DNA of 64,000 bases from Paenibacillus sp. Soil750. GTDB lineage: Bacteria > Bacillota > Bacilli > Paenibacillales > NBRC-103111. Under the pieces are notes generated by a model, which worked only from the letters and a program-made list of their open reading frames with translations, had not been told where the DNA came from and ran no database searches. The number at the start of each line of letters is the position of its first letter. The stretch's first letter is position 1. The stretch spans positions 43,741 to 107,740 of the forward strand of contig NZ_LMSD01000014.1 of assembly GCF_001428045.1 (NCBI RefSeq). The letters run 5' to 3'. Positions 1-8,608 of the stretch are shown here, one piece after another. Both the position numbers and the translations under genes were made by a program.

Positions 1-455
1 GGCCTGCCAAGCAAAAGTCCGACCTGCACGAAACCAATCGCGAGTAGGAATGCGCGCAGGATAGGAGCAAAAAACGGGTTCACCGCACCAATCGCCTCCA
101 TGAAAGCAACCGCAGCAACGAGCAGTGCTCCTGGCAGCACTAGGAATACCGGATGGCCCCAGCCACTTTTCGCAGCATCATCCGTTGTACGCGATTCCCC
201 CGTGTTAAACAGTTTCCGCATGCCCCAAATTTGGATCAAGCTGGCTACCACGGCCGTAACGAAAGCGGCTTGCTTCAGCCAATCCAGGTCACGCCAGTAC
301 AGGGCGAAATCAATGATTGCGCTGAATACCCATTCCGCGCCCCAAATGAACAGCAGGGTGATTAAGCCCTGTGCATCACGCAGCCAATCTTTTCTTTTAT
401 TTTCTAATTGTTGTCGACTAGTTTTAGTCATATCAGCTTGCTTCGACGTTTGCAT
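1..455 (-). CDS. membrane protein of unknown function (partial, runs off left edge)
   Basis: An open frame on the minus strand runs from an ATG at 455 to the window edge, about 151 codons without a stop. The ATG follows AGAGGTG with 5-6 nt spacing; an upstream ATG at 459 is too close to that site. The first ~25 residues are polar and charged (Lys/Arg/Gln-rich). Several hydrophobic stretches follow (around residues 33-50, 63-80 and 105-150), as expected of a small multi-spanning membrane protein. It is divergent from mutY across a ~100 bp intergenic region. I do not recognise the family, and the C-terminus is outside the window. Confidence 0.7.
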   Translation of the reverse strand, partial: MQTSKQADMTKTSRQQLENKRKDWLRDAQGLITLLFIWGAEWVFSAIIDFALYWRDLDWLKQAAFVTAVVASLIQIWGMRKLFNTGESRTTDDAAKSGWGHPVFLVLPGALLVAAVAFMEAIGAVNPFFAPILRAFLLAIGFVQVGLLLGR

Positions 456-554
456 ACATTCACCTCTAGTTTTATGTTCCGCACTTCTCGTATAATGGTA
501 CCATATCTATTCATCTATTATAACTTGAACGTGCCCCATAGAGAAGGAGAGCCC

Positions 555-1679
555 ATGTACAGCGAAGAACAGAAGATGTATTTTTCCAAGAACCTCTTGG
601 ATTGGTACCAGACACATAAACGTGATTTACCTTGGCGAAGAAGTAAAAACCCTTATTATATATGGATTTCCGAAGTGATGCTGCAGCAAACGCGCGTGGA
701 TACGGTGATTCCGTATTTCCATCGGTTTGTGGATCAATTTCCAACTGTCGAGGCATTAGCAACGGCTCCGGAAGAAAATGTACTCAAAGCATGGGAAGGC
801 CTTGGCTATTATTCACGTGCGAGGAACCTTCAATCCGCTGTAAGAGAAGTTCACGAACGTTACGAGGGCATTGTCCCGCAAAATAAAGCCGATATCTCCG
901 CGCTCAAAGGCGTCGGACCGTACACGTCAGGTGCGATCCTGAGCATCGCCTATAATAAGCCGGAGCCGGCTGTCGATGGCAATGTGATGCGCGTGCTTTC
1001 GCGCTATTTCCTCATCGAAGAAGATATTATGAAGCCGTCCACGCGGACGATTATGGAGAAGCTCGCGCGCGAGCTCATTTTGGAAGGGACCGCCAGCGAC
1101 TTCAACCAAGCCCTGATGGAGCTGGGGGCTATGGTATGTACGCCGAGATCACCACACTGCTTGACGTGCCCTGTCATGGTACACTGTTCAGCGCGTGAAG
1201 CGGGCATGGAAGAAGCCCTGCCCATCAAAAAGAAAGCCAAACCGCCCCGTCCAGAGCTGCGAGCAGTGGCTTTCATCGAAGGTACAGGTGAGCATGCAGG
1301 CAAATGGTTGATCAGACAGCGCCCGCAAGAGGGCTTGCTAGCCCGCATGTGGGAGCTCCCACATGTGGAATGGCCGTCGTCCGGATGGCAATCCGATGAG
1401 GACAATATGTCCGAGCTTCGTAAGGCACTTGCCGAGCAAGAGCAAATCGGTATTCAGCCCGATGCGTGGTTCATGGATACGGAGCATATTTTCAGCCATA
1501 TTGTCTGGAAAATGAAGGTTTACCGCGCTAAGCTCGGCGACGCGAATCGCCCAAGTACGGGGGAGGAATGGATTCCATTCCATTACCGTTGGGTAGGGCC
1601 GGAGGATCTCCAAAATTATGCGTTCCCCAATGTGTTTGTCCGAATCATCAAAGAATGGCAGGACCGCAACGAAGACTAG
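555..1679 (+). CDS. mutY: A/G-specific adenine DNA glycosylase MutY
   Basis: MutY removes adenine mispaired with 8-oxoguanine, preventing G:C to T:A mutations; it acts on DNA in the cytoplasm. The N-terminal HhH-GPD domain has the catalytic Glu at about residue 40 (WISEVMLQQT) and the helix-hairpin-helix LKGVGPYTSG with the catalytic Asp at about 141 (VDGNV). The [4Fe-4S] loop has cysteines at about 195, 202, 205 and 211 (C-X6-C-X2-C-X5-C). The C-terminal half is the NUDIX-like domain that reads 8-oxoG. At 374 aa it is full length. The open frame extends further upstream, but the ATG at 555 follows GAGAAGGAGAG with good spacing and gives the normal MutY N-terminus. Confidence 0.96.
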   Translation: MYSEEQKMYFSKNLLDWYQTHKRDLPWRRSKNPYYIWISEVMLQQTRVDTVIPYFHRFVDQFPTVEALATAPEENVLKAWEGLGYYSRARNLQSAVREVHERYEGIVPQNKADISALKGVGPYTSGAILSIAYNKPEPAVDGNVMRVLSRYFLIEEDIMKPSTRTIMEKLARELILEGTASDFNQALMELGAMVCTPRSPHCLTCPVMVHCSAREAGMEEALPIKKKAKPPRPELRAVAFIEGTGEHAGKWLIRQRPQEGLLARMWELPHVEWPSSGWQSDEDNMSELRKALAEQEQIGIQPDAWFMDTEHIFSHIVWKMKVYRAKLGDANRPSTGEEWIPFHYRWVGPEDLQNYAFPNVFVRIIKEWQDRNED

Positions 1680-1701
1680 CTGCAAGCAGCAGACTACAAT
1701 C

Positions 1702-2385
1702 TTAACGAATTTCGGCCTGAATGGCCTCGATATTTTTTAACGTTATTAACTTCTTATCTATGTGTATCAGCTCATCATCAAGCAATTCCTGCAGGACCTT
1801 TGTGACGGATTCCCTCACCGTACCAACTAAGTTGGCAAGCTGCTGATGAGTCAGCTTTACATCAATAAGTAGACCGTCTGGCGTAGAGATACCGTGCTGC
1901 TCAGACAGTCGAAGGATCGTTTTAATAATACGTGAACGCACGCCAAGGAACGTCAAATCATAGATTTGATCATTGGCATGTCGTAATCGTTGCATCGTCG
2001 TTTCCAGGAGCTTTAGGCAAAGCCTAGGGCTCTTTTCCATGAACGAAGTGAATGCGGTTCGACTAAGCACATACATCGTGCTGGCTGCCATGGTCTCTGC
2101 TGTTGCTGAGCGGGTCATGCCATTACTGAGCAGTGACATTTCTCCGAAGAAGTCTCCATCACGGAATAAAGCTAGTGTGACTTCTTTCGCCTCGTCCAGA
2201 CGATATATTTTCACGACACCTGAATGGATTAAGTACAATTCCTCGCCAACTTCTCCTTCTTTAAAAAGGATAGTTCCCTTCATTATTTTCTTAACTGTAA
2301 AAAGTGGTGCAATCCCGACTAGATCTTCTTCCGTTAGCTCTTGAAAGAGTGGGATGTTATGAAGCAATGGAACAATGGATTTCAA
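1702..2385 (-). CDS. Crp/Fnr-family transcriptional regulator
   Basis: A 227-residue two-domain regulator. Residues ~5-120 form a cyclic-nucleotide-binding beta-barrel (KGTILFKEGEVGEELYLI, then GDFFGEMSLL). Residues ~150-220 form the Crp-type winged helix-turn-helix (LTHQQLANLVGTVRESVTKV). There is no N-terminal cysteine cluster of the Fnr iron-sulphur type, so oxygen sensing through a cluster is not indicated; the ligand is unknown. The ATG at 2385 is preceded by GAGGTGG. It ends 22 bp from mutY in convergent orientation and is divergent from the DUF805 gene. Its targets cannot be read from the sequence. Confidence 0.9.
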   Translation of the reverse strand: MKSIVPLLHNIPLFQELTEEDLVGIAPLFTVKKIMKGTILFKEGEVGEELYLIHSGVVKIYRLDEAKEVTLALFRDGDFFGEMSLLSNGMTRSATAETMAASTMYVLSRTAFTSFMEKSPRLCLKLLETTMQRLRHANDQIYDLTFLGVRSRIIKTILRLSEQHGISTPDGLLIDVKLTHQQLANLVGTVRESVTKVLQELLDDELIHIDKKLITLKNIEAIQAEIR

Positions 2386-2534
2386 GGAATTGCCACCTCA
2401 TTTCCTCATTATGGTATTTACTTCATGGTACAACGAGGCTCCATGCACGTAAAGGAAAATTGCTAACTGGCACTCGATGGCATGAGATTCCTCTTCCTGG
2501 AATATCAATGGGAGAAGAAAGGAGTCGATGCTCA

Positions 2535-2879
2535 ATGGAATGGTATGTCAAGGTGTTATCGAATTATGTAGGATTTTCAGGCAGAGCAAGACGGAAGGAA
2601 TATTGGATGTTCGTTTTGTTCAATATTATTATTTCGATCGGGTTAGGTATCGTGGAGGCTATTATCGGGTTGGATCAAGTCCTGTCGGGCCTATATTCGC
2701 TATTTATCCTTTTACCTTCTCTAGCTGTAGCCTTTCGTAGATTGCATGACACGGGTAAAAGTGGATGGTGGATACTGCTCGGCATTATTCCCTTGATTGG
2801 TTTCATCATTCTGCTCGTATTTTTCTGCCAAGATAGTGACGTCAACGATAATCAATATGGTCCCAATCCGAAAGGATAG
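2535..2879 (+). CDS. DUF805 family inner-membrane protein
   Basis: A 114-residue membrane protein with the DUF805 signature: an N-terminal WYVKVLSNYVGFSGRARRKEYW segment split by a conserved Arg-rich turn, then hydrophobic segments around residues 28-50, 55-70 and 80-97. The motif RRLHDTGKSGWW lies between the second and third, and the tail DNQYGPNP is typical of the family. The function of DUF805 proteins is not established. The start at 2535 is chosen because AAAGGAG lies 10 nt upstream and family members begin with (M)xWYxKVLxNY; the longer open frame adds a segment without family resemblance. The bidirectional hairpin shared with sodA ends the gene. Confidence 0.88.
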   Translation: MEWYVKVLSNYVGFSGRARRKEYWMFVLFNIIISIGLGIVEAIIGLDQVLSGLYSLFILLPSLAVAFRRLHDTGKSGWWILLGIIPLIGFIILLVFFCQDSDVNDNQYGPNPKG

Positions 2880-2903
2880 CTAAGTGCGCACCGCCGTTTC
2901 CAA

Positions 2904-2936
2904 CAAAAAAAGCGACCCCTCAGGGTCGCTTTTTTA
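2904..2936. terminator. bidirectional rho-independent terminator
   Basis: A perfect 8-bp stem (AGCGACCC / GGGTCGCT) with a CTCA loop is flanked by an A-run on the left and a T-run on the right. It can therefore end both the DUF805 gene (plus) and sodA (minus), which converge here. Confidence 0.9.
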
Positions 2937-2943
2937 AATCAAA

Positions 2944-3555
2944 TTATTTCGCTGCGTCGTAACGTTTGCCAACTTCGTTCCAGTTAACAACGTTCCAGAA
3001 AGCTGCGATGTAATCAGGACGTTTGTTTTGGTAGTTCAGGTAGTAAGCATGCTCCCAAACATCAAGACCAAGAACCGGCGTTTCGCCTTCCATGATCGGG
3101 CTGTCTTGGTTCGGCAAGCTGTACACTTTCAATTTACCAGCTTTGTCAACAGCTAGGAAAGCCCAGCCAGAGCCAAAACGTGTAGTTGCTGCTGCAGCGA
3201 AATCTGCTTTGAATTTATCAAAGCCGCCAAGCTCGCTGTCAATTGCTGCTGCTAGAGCGCCTGTAGGTGCGCCGCCAGCTTCTGGTCCGATTGTTTCCCA
3301 GAATAGGGAGTGGTTAGCATGTCCGCCACCATTGTTACGAACAGCAGTACGGATATCTTCAGGAAGGCTGTTAAGGTCAGCGATCAGGTCGTTAAGGGAT
3401 TTGTCATGCAGAGCTGGGTGTTTGTCCAAAGCTGCATTCAGGTTTGTTACATAAGCGTTATGGTGACGATCGTGATGAATCTCCATAGTTTTTGCATCGA
3501 TGTGCGGCTCAAGAGCTTCGTTTGCGTACGGAAGAGCTGGTAGTTGATGTGCCAT
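2944..3555 (-). CDS. sodA: superoxide dismutase (Mn/Fe family)
   Basis: Converts superoxide to oxygen and hydrogen peroxide in the cytoplasm. The 203-residue protein has the full SodA fold. Metal ligands are His27, His82 ([11 protein letters not shown]), Asp165 and His169 ([10 protein letters not shown]). The active-site region GGGHANHS plus GSGWAFL fits the Mn or cambialistic subfamily, but metal choice cannot be fixed from sequence. TAGGAGG precedes the ATG. A sigma-A-type promoter lies just upstream. It is monocistronic, with its own promoter and terminator. Confidence 0.96.
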   Translation of the reverse strand: MAHQLPALPYANEALEPHIDAKTMEIHHDRHHNAYVTNLNAALDKHPALHDKSLNDLIADLNSLPEDIRTAVRNNGGGHANHSLFWETIGPEAGGAPTGALAAAIDSELGGFDKFKADFAAAATTRFGSGWAFLAVDKAGKLKVYSLPNQDSPIMEGETPVLGLDVWEHAYYLNYQNKRPDYIAAFWNVVNWNEVGKRYDAAK

Positions 3556-3594
3556 TGAATAAATACCTCCTAAAAATTATGTAGTTTCAATTTC

Positions 3595-3623
3595 ATTATG
3601 AAGGAACACAGCTAATAAAGCAA
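3595..3623 (-). promoter_or_regulatory. candidate sigma-A promoter of sodA
   Basis: Read on the minus strand, TTGCTT (-35), 17-nt spacer, CATAAT (-10), about 40 nt upstream of the sodA start codon. Seen by motif only; the -35 matches 4 of 6 and the -10 matches 5 of 6 consensus bases. Confidence 0.5.
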
Positions 3624-3651
3624 CATTTGTGTTTACTAAGTCGGTAGTCCC

Positions 3652-3870
3652 TTAAATGCCGCGACGTTCCATTTCCCGTGTGATTTGATTATGCATGGCT
3701 GTATCTTGCTCATGAAGGTAGGGGGATAAGTCGCTCATCGTACGGTGGAGCTGGAGCAGTTCGATCTCCGTCCATTCTTCTGGTTTTTTCGTGCTCATAA
3801 ATTGAAAATCTGGAATTTCACGAGGATACTCATGTGCAGTAAGTTCATGATCTAATTCTTTATCGGACAT
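3652..3870 (-). CDS. small acidic protein of unknown function
   Basis: A 72-residue cytoplasmic protein, acidic and rich in Glu, Asp, His and Met, with no membrane segment or signal peptide. A GTG at 3879 could extend it by three codons, but it overlaps the ribosome-binding site AAAGAGGTG; the ATG at 3870 is spaced correctly from that site and is preferred. It lies between sodA and the germination operon, all on the minus strand, with 71 bp before the end of the GerC-like gene. I do not recognise the family. Confidence 0.7.
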   Translation of the reverse strand: MSDKELDHELTAHEYPREIPDFQFMSTKKPEEWTEIELLQLHRTMSDLSPYLHEQDTAMHNQITREMERRGI

Positions 3871-3941
3871 AGGTTTCACCTCTTTCTGAATCGGAATATC
3901 CTCCTATAAGATGGTGTTTTTTCACGCATCTCATACATGCT

Positions 3942-5066
3942 TTATAGGGTTTCACCCATATTCTTTATTTTCGTCTTTACATGGATACGTACATCAGCTT
4001 CCGAAAACGCATGCCCCCACTCATCTTGTACGTGCTCCCAGGCCTTGAATTGATAGGCGCGCGCATAAAGGCCTAGACCGATGGGATCCACTTCATGCTC
4101 TTGCATTTTTTTTACTAGAGATTTCATCTGCGCTTCTAGCTGCTGATTGATCTCGGCTTCAAGCTTAGGCGCATCATTCCTCACATCGAAGGTGAAAGGT
4201 TTATCAGTCAATTGAATAGGTATGGAGCATTGGATATCAAAAACGAACTTATTCTCCTCGAAAGTGACTTTCAAGTCCCTTTTGATGCTCAACGCATAGA
4301 AGCTGAGTGCGCCTGTTACAAAGGGGGAGTCGCCTTTTTCTTCTGGAAGTTTGACGGTGAAGGATAGAGGGCCATTCTTCTCCTTTTGCAGCATTTGAAG
4401 AAGCTGGTTCTCTGTATTGCTAATGGCGTAGGCATACTTTCCTTTTTTACTCAAAAGCATTGTGCCTGCTGCCACAACTTCCGTATCCTTACGGAGGTCA
4501 GTTAAGTAGGGCGTAATTCCTTTCTCATACATTTGCCGATGAAGGTCAAATAGTGTTGAGACTTGTACCAAATTGCGCATATGGGCGGTATCTAGGAGCT
4601 TGGCAATATGCATGGACATTCTCCGTTTATCTGCAGGCGCAAAGTTCATAATCTCCTCGACGGAGCCCTCAACGGCGATCACTCTGGCGGTTTCAGATGT
4701 TTTGGGGTCACGGTAGAAGACATCGAGCAGCTTAAACCAATCGTCATGAGCTAAGATGCGTTTGCTTATGAGCACATTTTGGATTTTACCTGCGCTAACA
4801 AGCGCTGAAGCGCGCGTGTCAAATTCGTTTCGGCTATCTCTTATGTTAATCGCAGTTACTTTGGTGACTTCATTTTTCTCTTTGGCTTCCTTGTTAAAGA
4901 CGGGACTTGATGCATAGATGATGAGATTATTATCTTTATCTAAATCCAACCCGACCATGAGAACAAGCGTCACATTTTCTAAGGGCATTTGATCTTTACT
5001 GCTAGATATCAGAATGAAGAAAGCGAAAAGCGGAAATAAAATAAGGCTTGTTCGCATCGGCTTCAT
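3942..5066 (-). CDS. Ger(x)C-family spore germination protein without a lipobox cysteine
   Basis: The C subunit of a GerA-type germinant receptor; such proteins normally sit as lipoproteins on the outer face of the spore inner membrane. The 374-residue protein starts with a Lys/Arg and hydrophobic stretch (residues ~4-23) and continues as a GerC domain, including the LVLMVGLDLDKD strand and conserved RVIAVEGSVEEI. Family members usually have a Cys followed by Trp-Asp directly after the hydrophobic segment; here the sequence is ILISSSKDQM, with no cysteine. Lipid attachment therefore seems impossible, and the segment may act as a membrane anchor or cleavable signal. Its ATG overlaps the stop of the B subunit gene (ATGA), so translation is coupled. 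Confidence 0.9.
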   Translation of the reverse strand: MKPMRTSLILFPLFAFFILISSSKDQMPLENVTLVLMVGLDLDKDNNLIIYASSPVFNKEAKEKNEVTKVTAINIRDSRNEFDTRASALVSAGKIQNVLISKRILAHDDWFKLLDVFYRDPKTSETARVIAVEGSVEEIMNFAPADKRRMSMHIAKLLDTAHMRNLVQVSTLFDLHRQMYEKGITPYLTDLRKDTEVVAAGTMLLSKKGKYAYAISNTENQLLQMLQKEKNGPLSFTVKLPEEKGDSPFVTGALSFYALSIKRDLKVTFEENKFVFDIQCSIPIQLTDKPFTFDVRNDAPKLEAEINQQLEAQMKSLVKKMQEHEVDPIGLGLYARAYQFKAWEHVQDEWGHAFSEADVRIHVKTKIKNMGETL

Positions 5067-6163
5067 GGGGAGGACCTCCTTAAGACTCGACGTATGCCCG
5101 TTAGAACGGCCCAGAAGAGCGGCGGTATAACAAAAGCGATCCCGATACCAATATTTTGAACAATATCCCTTAAACGCACACTTTCATCCCAACCAGGCTT
5201 CCAAACCCATGTGATACCTACCATAACGGTAAGAATGAGGAGGATATGCAGTCTGGGCTGTCCTTTGAGTCCAAGCTGCTGTGTACATATAACTGCCGCA
5301 TATAGCACAGGAACGAAGGTTCTTACGATAATCAGCAAGTAGATGGAGAGGATTAAAATATCAAAGCGTTCCAGAAAACGAAACTCAATGATTTTAAATA
5401 AAGAGATGAGCGTATTATGGTACTGTGTAATCTCGTCTGGACTGAAATTGACAAAAGCAAGTAATGTAAACAGCATGTAAACAAAAAAAGTGACCGAATT
5501 CGCAATTATGATGCCGAGGGAAGCAGAGCTTTTTTTTTCTAAGTAGGGGTATAGAAAGAAGGCAATTTCAAACCCGACGAAAGATAGAATGTTGGTTCGT
5601 AGGGTTTGTAATATGGGTGTCCAGCCATGTTTCAGGATGGGAAGCAGATGAATCCATTGCGCATGTTTGAATAAATAGAGGGAAATTAAAACTAAGCCGC
5701 CGGAAAGGAAAAGGAGAATTTCAGAATAGCGGCCAATGATACGAAATCCACCCCTGGTAATCATATAAGCAGGTAGGAGGAAAAGCAGCATGAGAACAGC
5801 AATATTCGTTTGCTGCATAATCCAATTCTGAACTAACAGGGCCATACGATTATAAATTAAATACATATAGAGGAGGAAATAGCCGATAAACATCACCATT
5901 CCTACTTTTCCAACCCATTTGCCAAAGTAATGACTCAGTAAATCAATGATCGTGCCATTGGGGTGACACCTCATGATCTGAATGATAATCAGGCTGCTGA
6001 CGATAGATATAAGCCACCCGATGATGAGAACAATCCATCCGTCAGTCCCGCAGCCTTTCGCAAGATCGCCAGGCAGAGGGATAAGGCCAACGCCTAATTG
6101 TACACTGTGAATGATCAAAATAAATTGAAACAGCGTAATCTGATTTCCTTTGCCTGGAATCAT
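5063..6163 (-). CDS. GerB-family spore germination permease subunit
   Basis: A 366-residue polytopic membrane protein of the GerAB family (amino acid-polyamine-organocation superfamily), predicted to have ten transmembrane helices and to bind the germinant in the spore inner membrane. It begins with the typical ITLFQFILIIHSVQLGVGL first helix and contains the GTDGWIVLIIG segment usual in GerB proteins. It overlaps its upstream and downstream neighbours by four bases each (ATGA), which marks a tightly coupled A-B-C operon. The ligand specificity cannot be read from sequence. Confidence 0.93.
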   Translation of the reverse strand: MIPGKGNQITLFQFILIIHSVQLGVGLIPLPGDLAKGCGTDGWIVLIIGWLISIVSSLIIIQIMRCHPNGTIIDLLSHYFGKWVGKVGMVMFIGYFLLYMYLIYNRMALLVQNWIMQQTNIAVLMLLFLLPAYMITRGGFRIIGRYSEILLFLSGGLVLISLYLFKHAQWIHLLPILKHGWTPILQTLRTNILSFVGFEIAFFLYPYLEKKSSASLGIIIANSVTFFVYMLFTLLAFVNFSPDEITQYHNTLISLFKIIEFRFLERFDILILSIYLLIIVRTFVPVLYAAVICTQQLGLKGQPRLHILLILTVMVGITWVWKPGWDESVRLRDIVQNIGIGIAFVIPPLFWAVLTGIRRVLRRSSP

Positions 6164-7731
6164 GAAGAGTCATCTCCTTCCTTTTTCATCATGCCATATC
6201 GACGTTTTTGAAGCGTACGTACACTTTTGGGACGGTGGACCATTTTTTTAAGCGGCAGACGGATGAAAACATCTTTCCAGTCCGCCATTCGAACTGGTGC
6301 AATGGGCGTGCTATACGCTTCTCCAAGTGATTTTAAACTAATGAGGTGAGCTAGTATGACCATTGCGCCTGCCATAATCCCAATGATCCCGTATAGGGAG
6401 GCAATCGTCATCATCGGGAAGCGAATTAAACGAACGGAAGCAGCCATATCATAATTGGGGAGAATGAAAGAGGCAACCGCCGTGGAGGCAACAACGACGA
6501 CCATGAGATTGCTCACGATGCCAGCTTCAACGGCTGCTTGTCCAATGACAATACCTCCTACGATCCCAACGGTTTGACCAACCGGCGCAGGAAGACGGAC
6601 GCCTGCCTCTCTTAACATTTCTAGCATAATCTCCATAATGAGTGCTTCAATGAAAGGCGGAAAGGGGACCGCCGATCGAAACTCCCCGATGGACAAAATC
6701 AAGTCCAAGGGAATCAGTTCATGATTATAGGAAACGCAGGCAATATAAAATGCGGGAAGAAACGCTGCGATAATACAAGCGAAGAAACGAAGCAGTCGAA
6801 AGAAGGTCGCTACGGGCCAACGCGTACTGTAGTCATCAATACCCTGGAAGAAGGCGGCTAGGCCAACTGGTGCAATTAATACACTCGATGATCGATCTAC
6901 GACGACACAATAGCGTCCTTGCAACAGTTGGGATGCTGCCGTGTCCGGTCGTTCGGTTGTAATCATTTGTGGAAACAGGGAGAAGGGGTTATCTTCGATC
7001 AGCTCTGCAAGCTCACCAGTATTTATAATGCAGTCGATCTGCAAGCTGGAGATGCGACGCTCTAATTCAATGCGTATCTCAGGGAGCGCAATATCTTCTA
7101 AATACAAGATGGATACCTTACTTTTGGTCCTCTTCCCGACATAAAGTTCTTTAATCTTGAGCTCACGGCTGGGGATATATCGGCGAATTAAGGCAATATT
7201 TTGACTACCTGTTTCAATAAAACCTTGATGCGCGCCCTTCAGCGAGGCTTCAATTTGAGAATCTTCAATGGCCCGTTGCGGCCAGCCTTGGGTTTCTAGG
7301 GAAAAAGCATGGGCTTGGCCATCGATGAAAAGAATACTGTAGCCTCGCAAAATTGAGGTTTCTACGGTTTCCCAAACTAAAAGGCTTTTGATTTCTCCTA
7401 AAGCGACAGGCAATTCATCGCTGTCATCGGTAGTCGTGTGAAACATGAGTTCGTGGAGGACGTTATTGTTGATGGAGTTTTTATCCACTAGCCCATCTAG
7501 ATAGGCAAGAGCTGCTGGAACTCCAGATTGTTTATTAGTAAACGTGCGAACGATCAAATCTGGCGTATCGCTGAAAATCGTAGCGAGTTGATTGATATTC
7601 TCCGATAGTTTTGCCGAAATTTTGACGATCTCGGAAGATGGCGGTTCCTGTTGATCTTTGGAGTTTTCTTCGACCATCCGATGTGCGACTTTAAATAAGC
7701 GGCGAATCAGTTCCATGTTCATCCATCCCAT
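6160..7731 (-). CDS. GerA-family spore germination protein subunit A
   Basis: First gene of the germinant-receptor operon. The 523-residue protein has a long hydrophilic N-terminal region (~1-290) with the conserved GerA pattern (RRYIPSRELKI, SILYLEDIA, LFPQMITTERPD, GRYCVVVDRSSSVLIAP), then about five membrane helices (~305-470) and a basic C-terminal tail. GerA subunits form the nutrient-gated ion channel of the spore. Two nearby start codons exist (7731 and an ATG 15 bases inside); neither has a strong ribosome-binding site, so the exact N-terminus is uncertain. Confidence 0.93.
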   Translation of the reverse strand: MGWMNMELIRRLFKVAHRMVEENSKDQQEPPSSEIVKISAKLSENINQLATIFSDTPDLIVRTFTNKQSGVPAALAYLDGLVDKNSINNNVLHELMFHTTTDDSDELPVALGEIKSLLVWETVETSILRGYSILFIDGQAHAFSLETQGWPQRAIEDSQIEASLKGAHQGFIETGSQNIALIRRYIPSRELKIKELYVGKRTKSKVSILYLEDIALPEIRIELERRISSLQIDCIINTGELAELIEDNPFSLFPQMITTERPDTAASQLLQGRYCVVVDRSSSVLIAPVGLAAFFQGIDDYSTRWPVATFFRLLRFFACIIAAFLPAFYIACVSYNHELIPLDLILSIGEFRSAVPFPPFIEALIMEIMLEMLREAGVRLPAPVGQTVGIVGGIVIGQAAVEAGIVSNLMVVVVASTAVASFILPNYDMAASVRLIRFPMMTIASLYGIIGIMAGAMVILAHLISLKSLGEAYSTPIAPVRMADWKDVFIRLPLKKMVHRPKSVRTLQKRRYGMMKKEGDDSS

Positions 7732-7868
7732 AAATTCTCAATTTCAAGGTTCTGTCTTACATTGTTCCATGGCGCATCTACTTTTATGCGTCTTATAGGC
7801 TAGATCATAACGAATGACATAGAGGTAAAAAGAACTAGAATAATCAGCCGAAATGGAACCCTACTATT

Positions 7869-7896
7869 TGAAAACGCTTGCATTTAAGCGCTTTCA
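7869..7896. promoter_or_regulatory. two abutting cre-like (CcpA) sites in a divergent intergenic region
   Basis: TGAAAACGCTTGCA (7869-7882) fits the catabolite-responsive element consensus TGWAANCGNTNNCA at every fixed position. The adjoining TTTAAGCGCTTTCA (7883-7896) differs at one fixed base. They sit in the ~300 bp gap between the germination operon and the acetyltransferase gene. The rest of the gap is AT-rich and holds no gene I can see. Binding by CcpA is inferred from the motif only. Confidence 0.5.
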
Positions 7897-8033
7897 AGAG
7901 ATATATCGAAAAAAACAAAGTTTTTTGTGAATTTCACCACATTTTCAGCAGGATTTCGTGTTTTTTTGTCGTATTTACTTCTTTACCAGAAAATTAATCT
8001 CTACAAATTAATATGGAATTGGGAGAGAACCGT

Positions 8034-8465
8034 ATGCATGTTCGTTCATTTCAACTTGGTGATACCTCTTCGGTTAAAGAACTTCTAGAAGACGTTCTGT
8101 CGGAAACCTGCTATGAGGAGACGATTGAAGCCTTCGCTCGTCAGCTTTCGTGGGACACGGAGCTTGTTTTAATCGCTCAAGAAGAAGAGCAAGTCGTAGG
8201 CATGATTATCGGCACAATTGATAACAACAATGGCTACTACTATAGGATCGCAGTCGCAACAGCATATCAACGTAAGGGTATCGGCAAAGCTTTGATCGAG
8301 GCAATGAAGCAGCGGTTTCTCGGGCGGAATGTTAAGAAAATTATGGTAACGGTAGATGTGCACAATGAAATGGTGCTGCCTGTGTATGAGTCTGCTGGTT
8401 ACAGTTCAGATGACTTTTCCAGAGCTGCTCATCGACTTAGCATTGTGAAAAAAGTAAGCGTCTAG
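8034..8465 (+). CDS. GNAT-family N-acetyltransferase
   Basis: A 143-residue single-domain GNAT enzyme that transfers an acetyl group from acetyl-CoA to an unknown amine. The acetyl-CoA-binding motif A is AVATAYQRKGIGKALIEAM (R/Q-x-x-G-x-G/A pattern), and the C-terminal NEMVLPVYESAGY motif is usual for the fold. The start is placed at 8034, 6 nt after GGGAGAG; an in-frame ATG at 8013 lies before the ribosome-binding site and is less likely. It is monocistronic, followed by a terminator hairpin. Confidence 0.88.
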   Translation: MHVRSFQLGDTSSVKELLEDVLSETCYEETIEAFARQLSWDTELVLIAQEEEQVVGMIIGTIDNNNGYYYRIAVATAYQRKGIGKALIEAMKQRFLGRNVKKIMVTVDVHNEMVLPVYESAGYSSDDFSRAAHRLSIVKKVSV

Positions 8466-8512
8466 TCTTCACTTGTTACGGGTAGGGAAGTAAAATAAGT
8501 TTACTTATAGGG

Positions 8513-8557
8513 AGCATATCTGTGCCGCCATTGCAATTGGGGGTCAGATATGCTTTT
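8513..8557 (+). terminator. rho-independent terminator after the acetyltransferase gene
   Basis: A 10-bp inverted repeat AGCATATCTG / CAGATATGCT with a 22-nt loop is followed by TTTC. The T-run is short and the loop long, so strength is uncertain. Confidence 0.55.
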
Positions 8558-8608
8558 CTAGTATAATAAGGTGACGTTTCGGCAGCAATTTACAGAGGAG
8601 CTTGGAAC

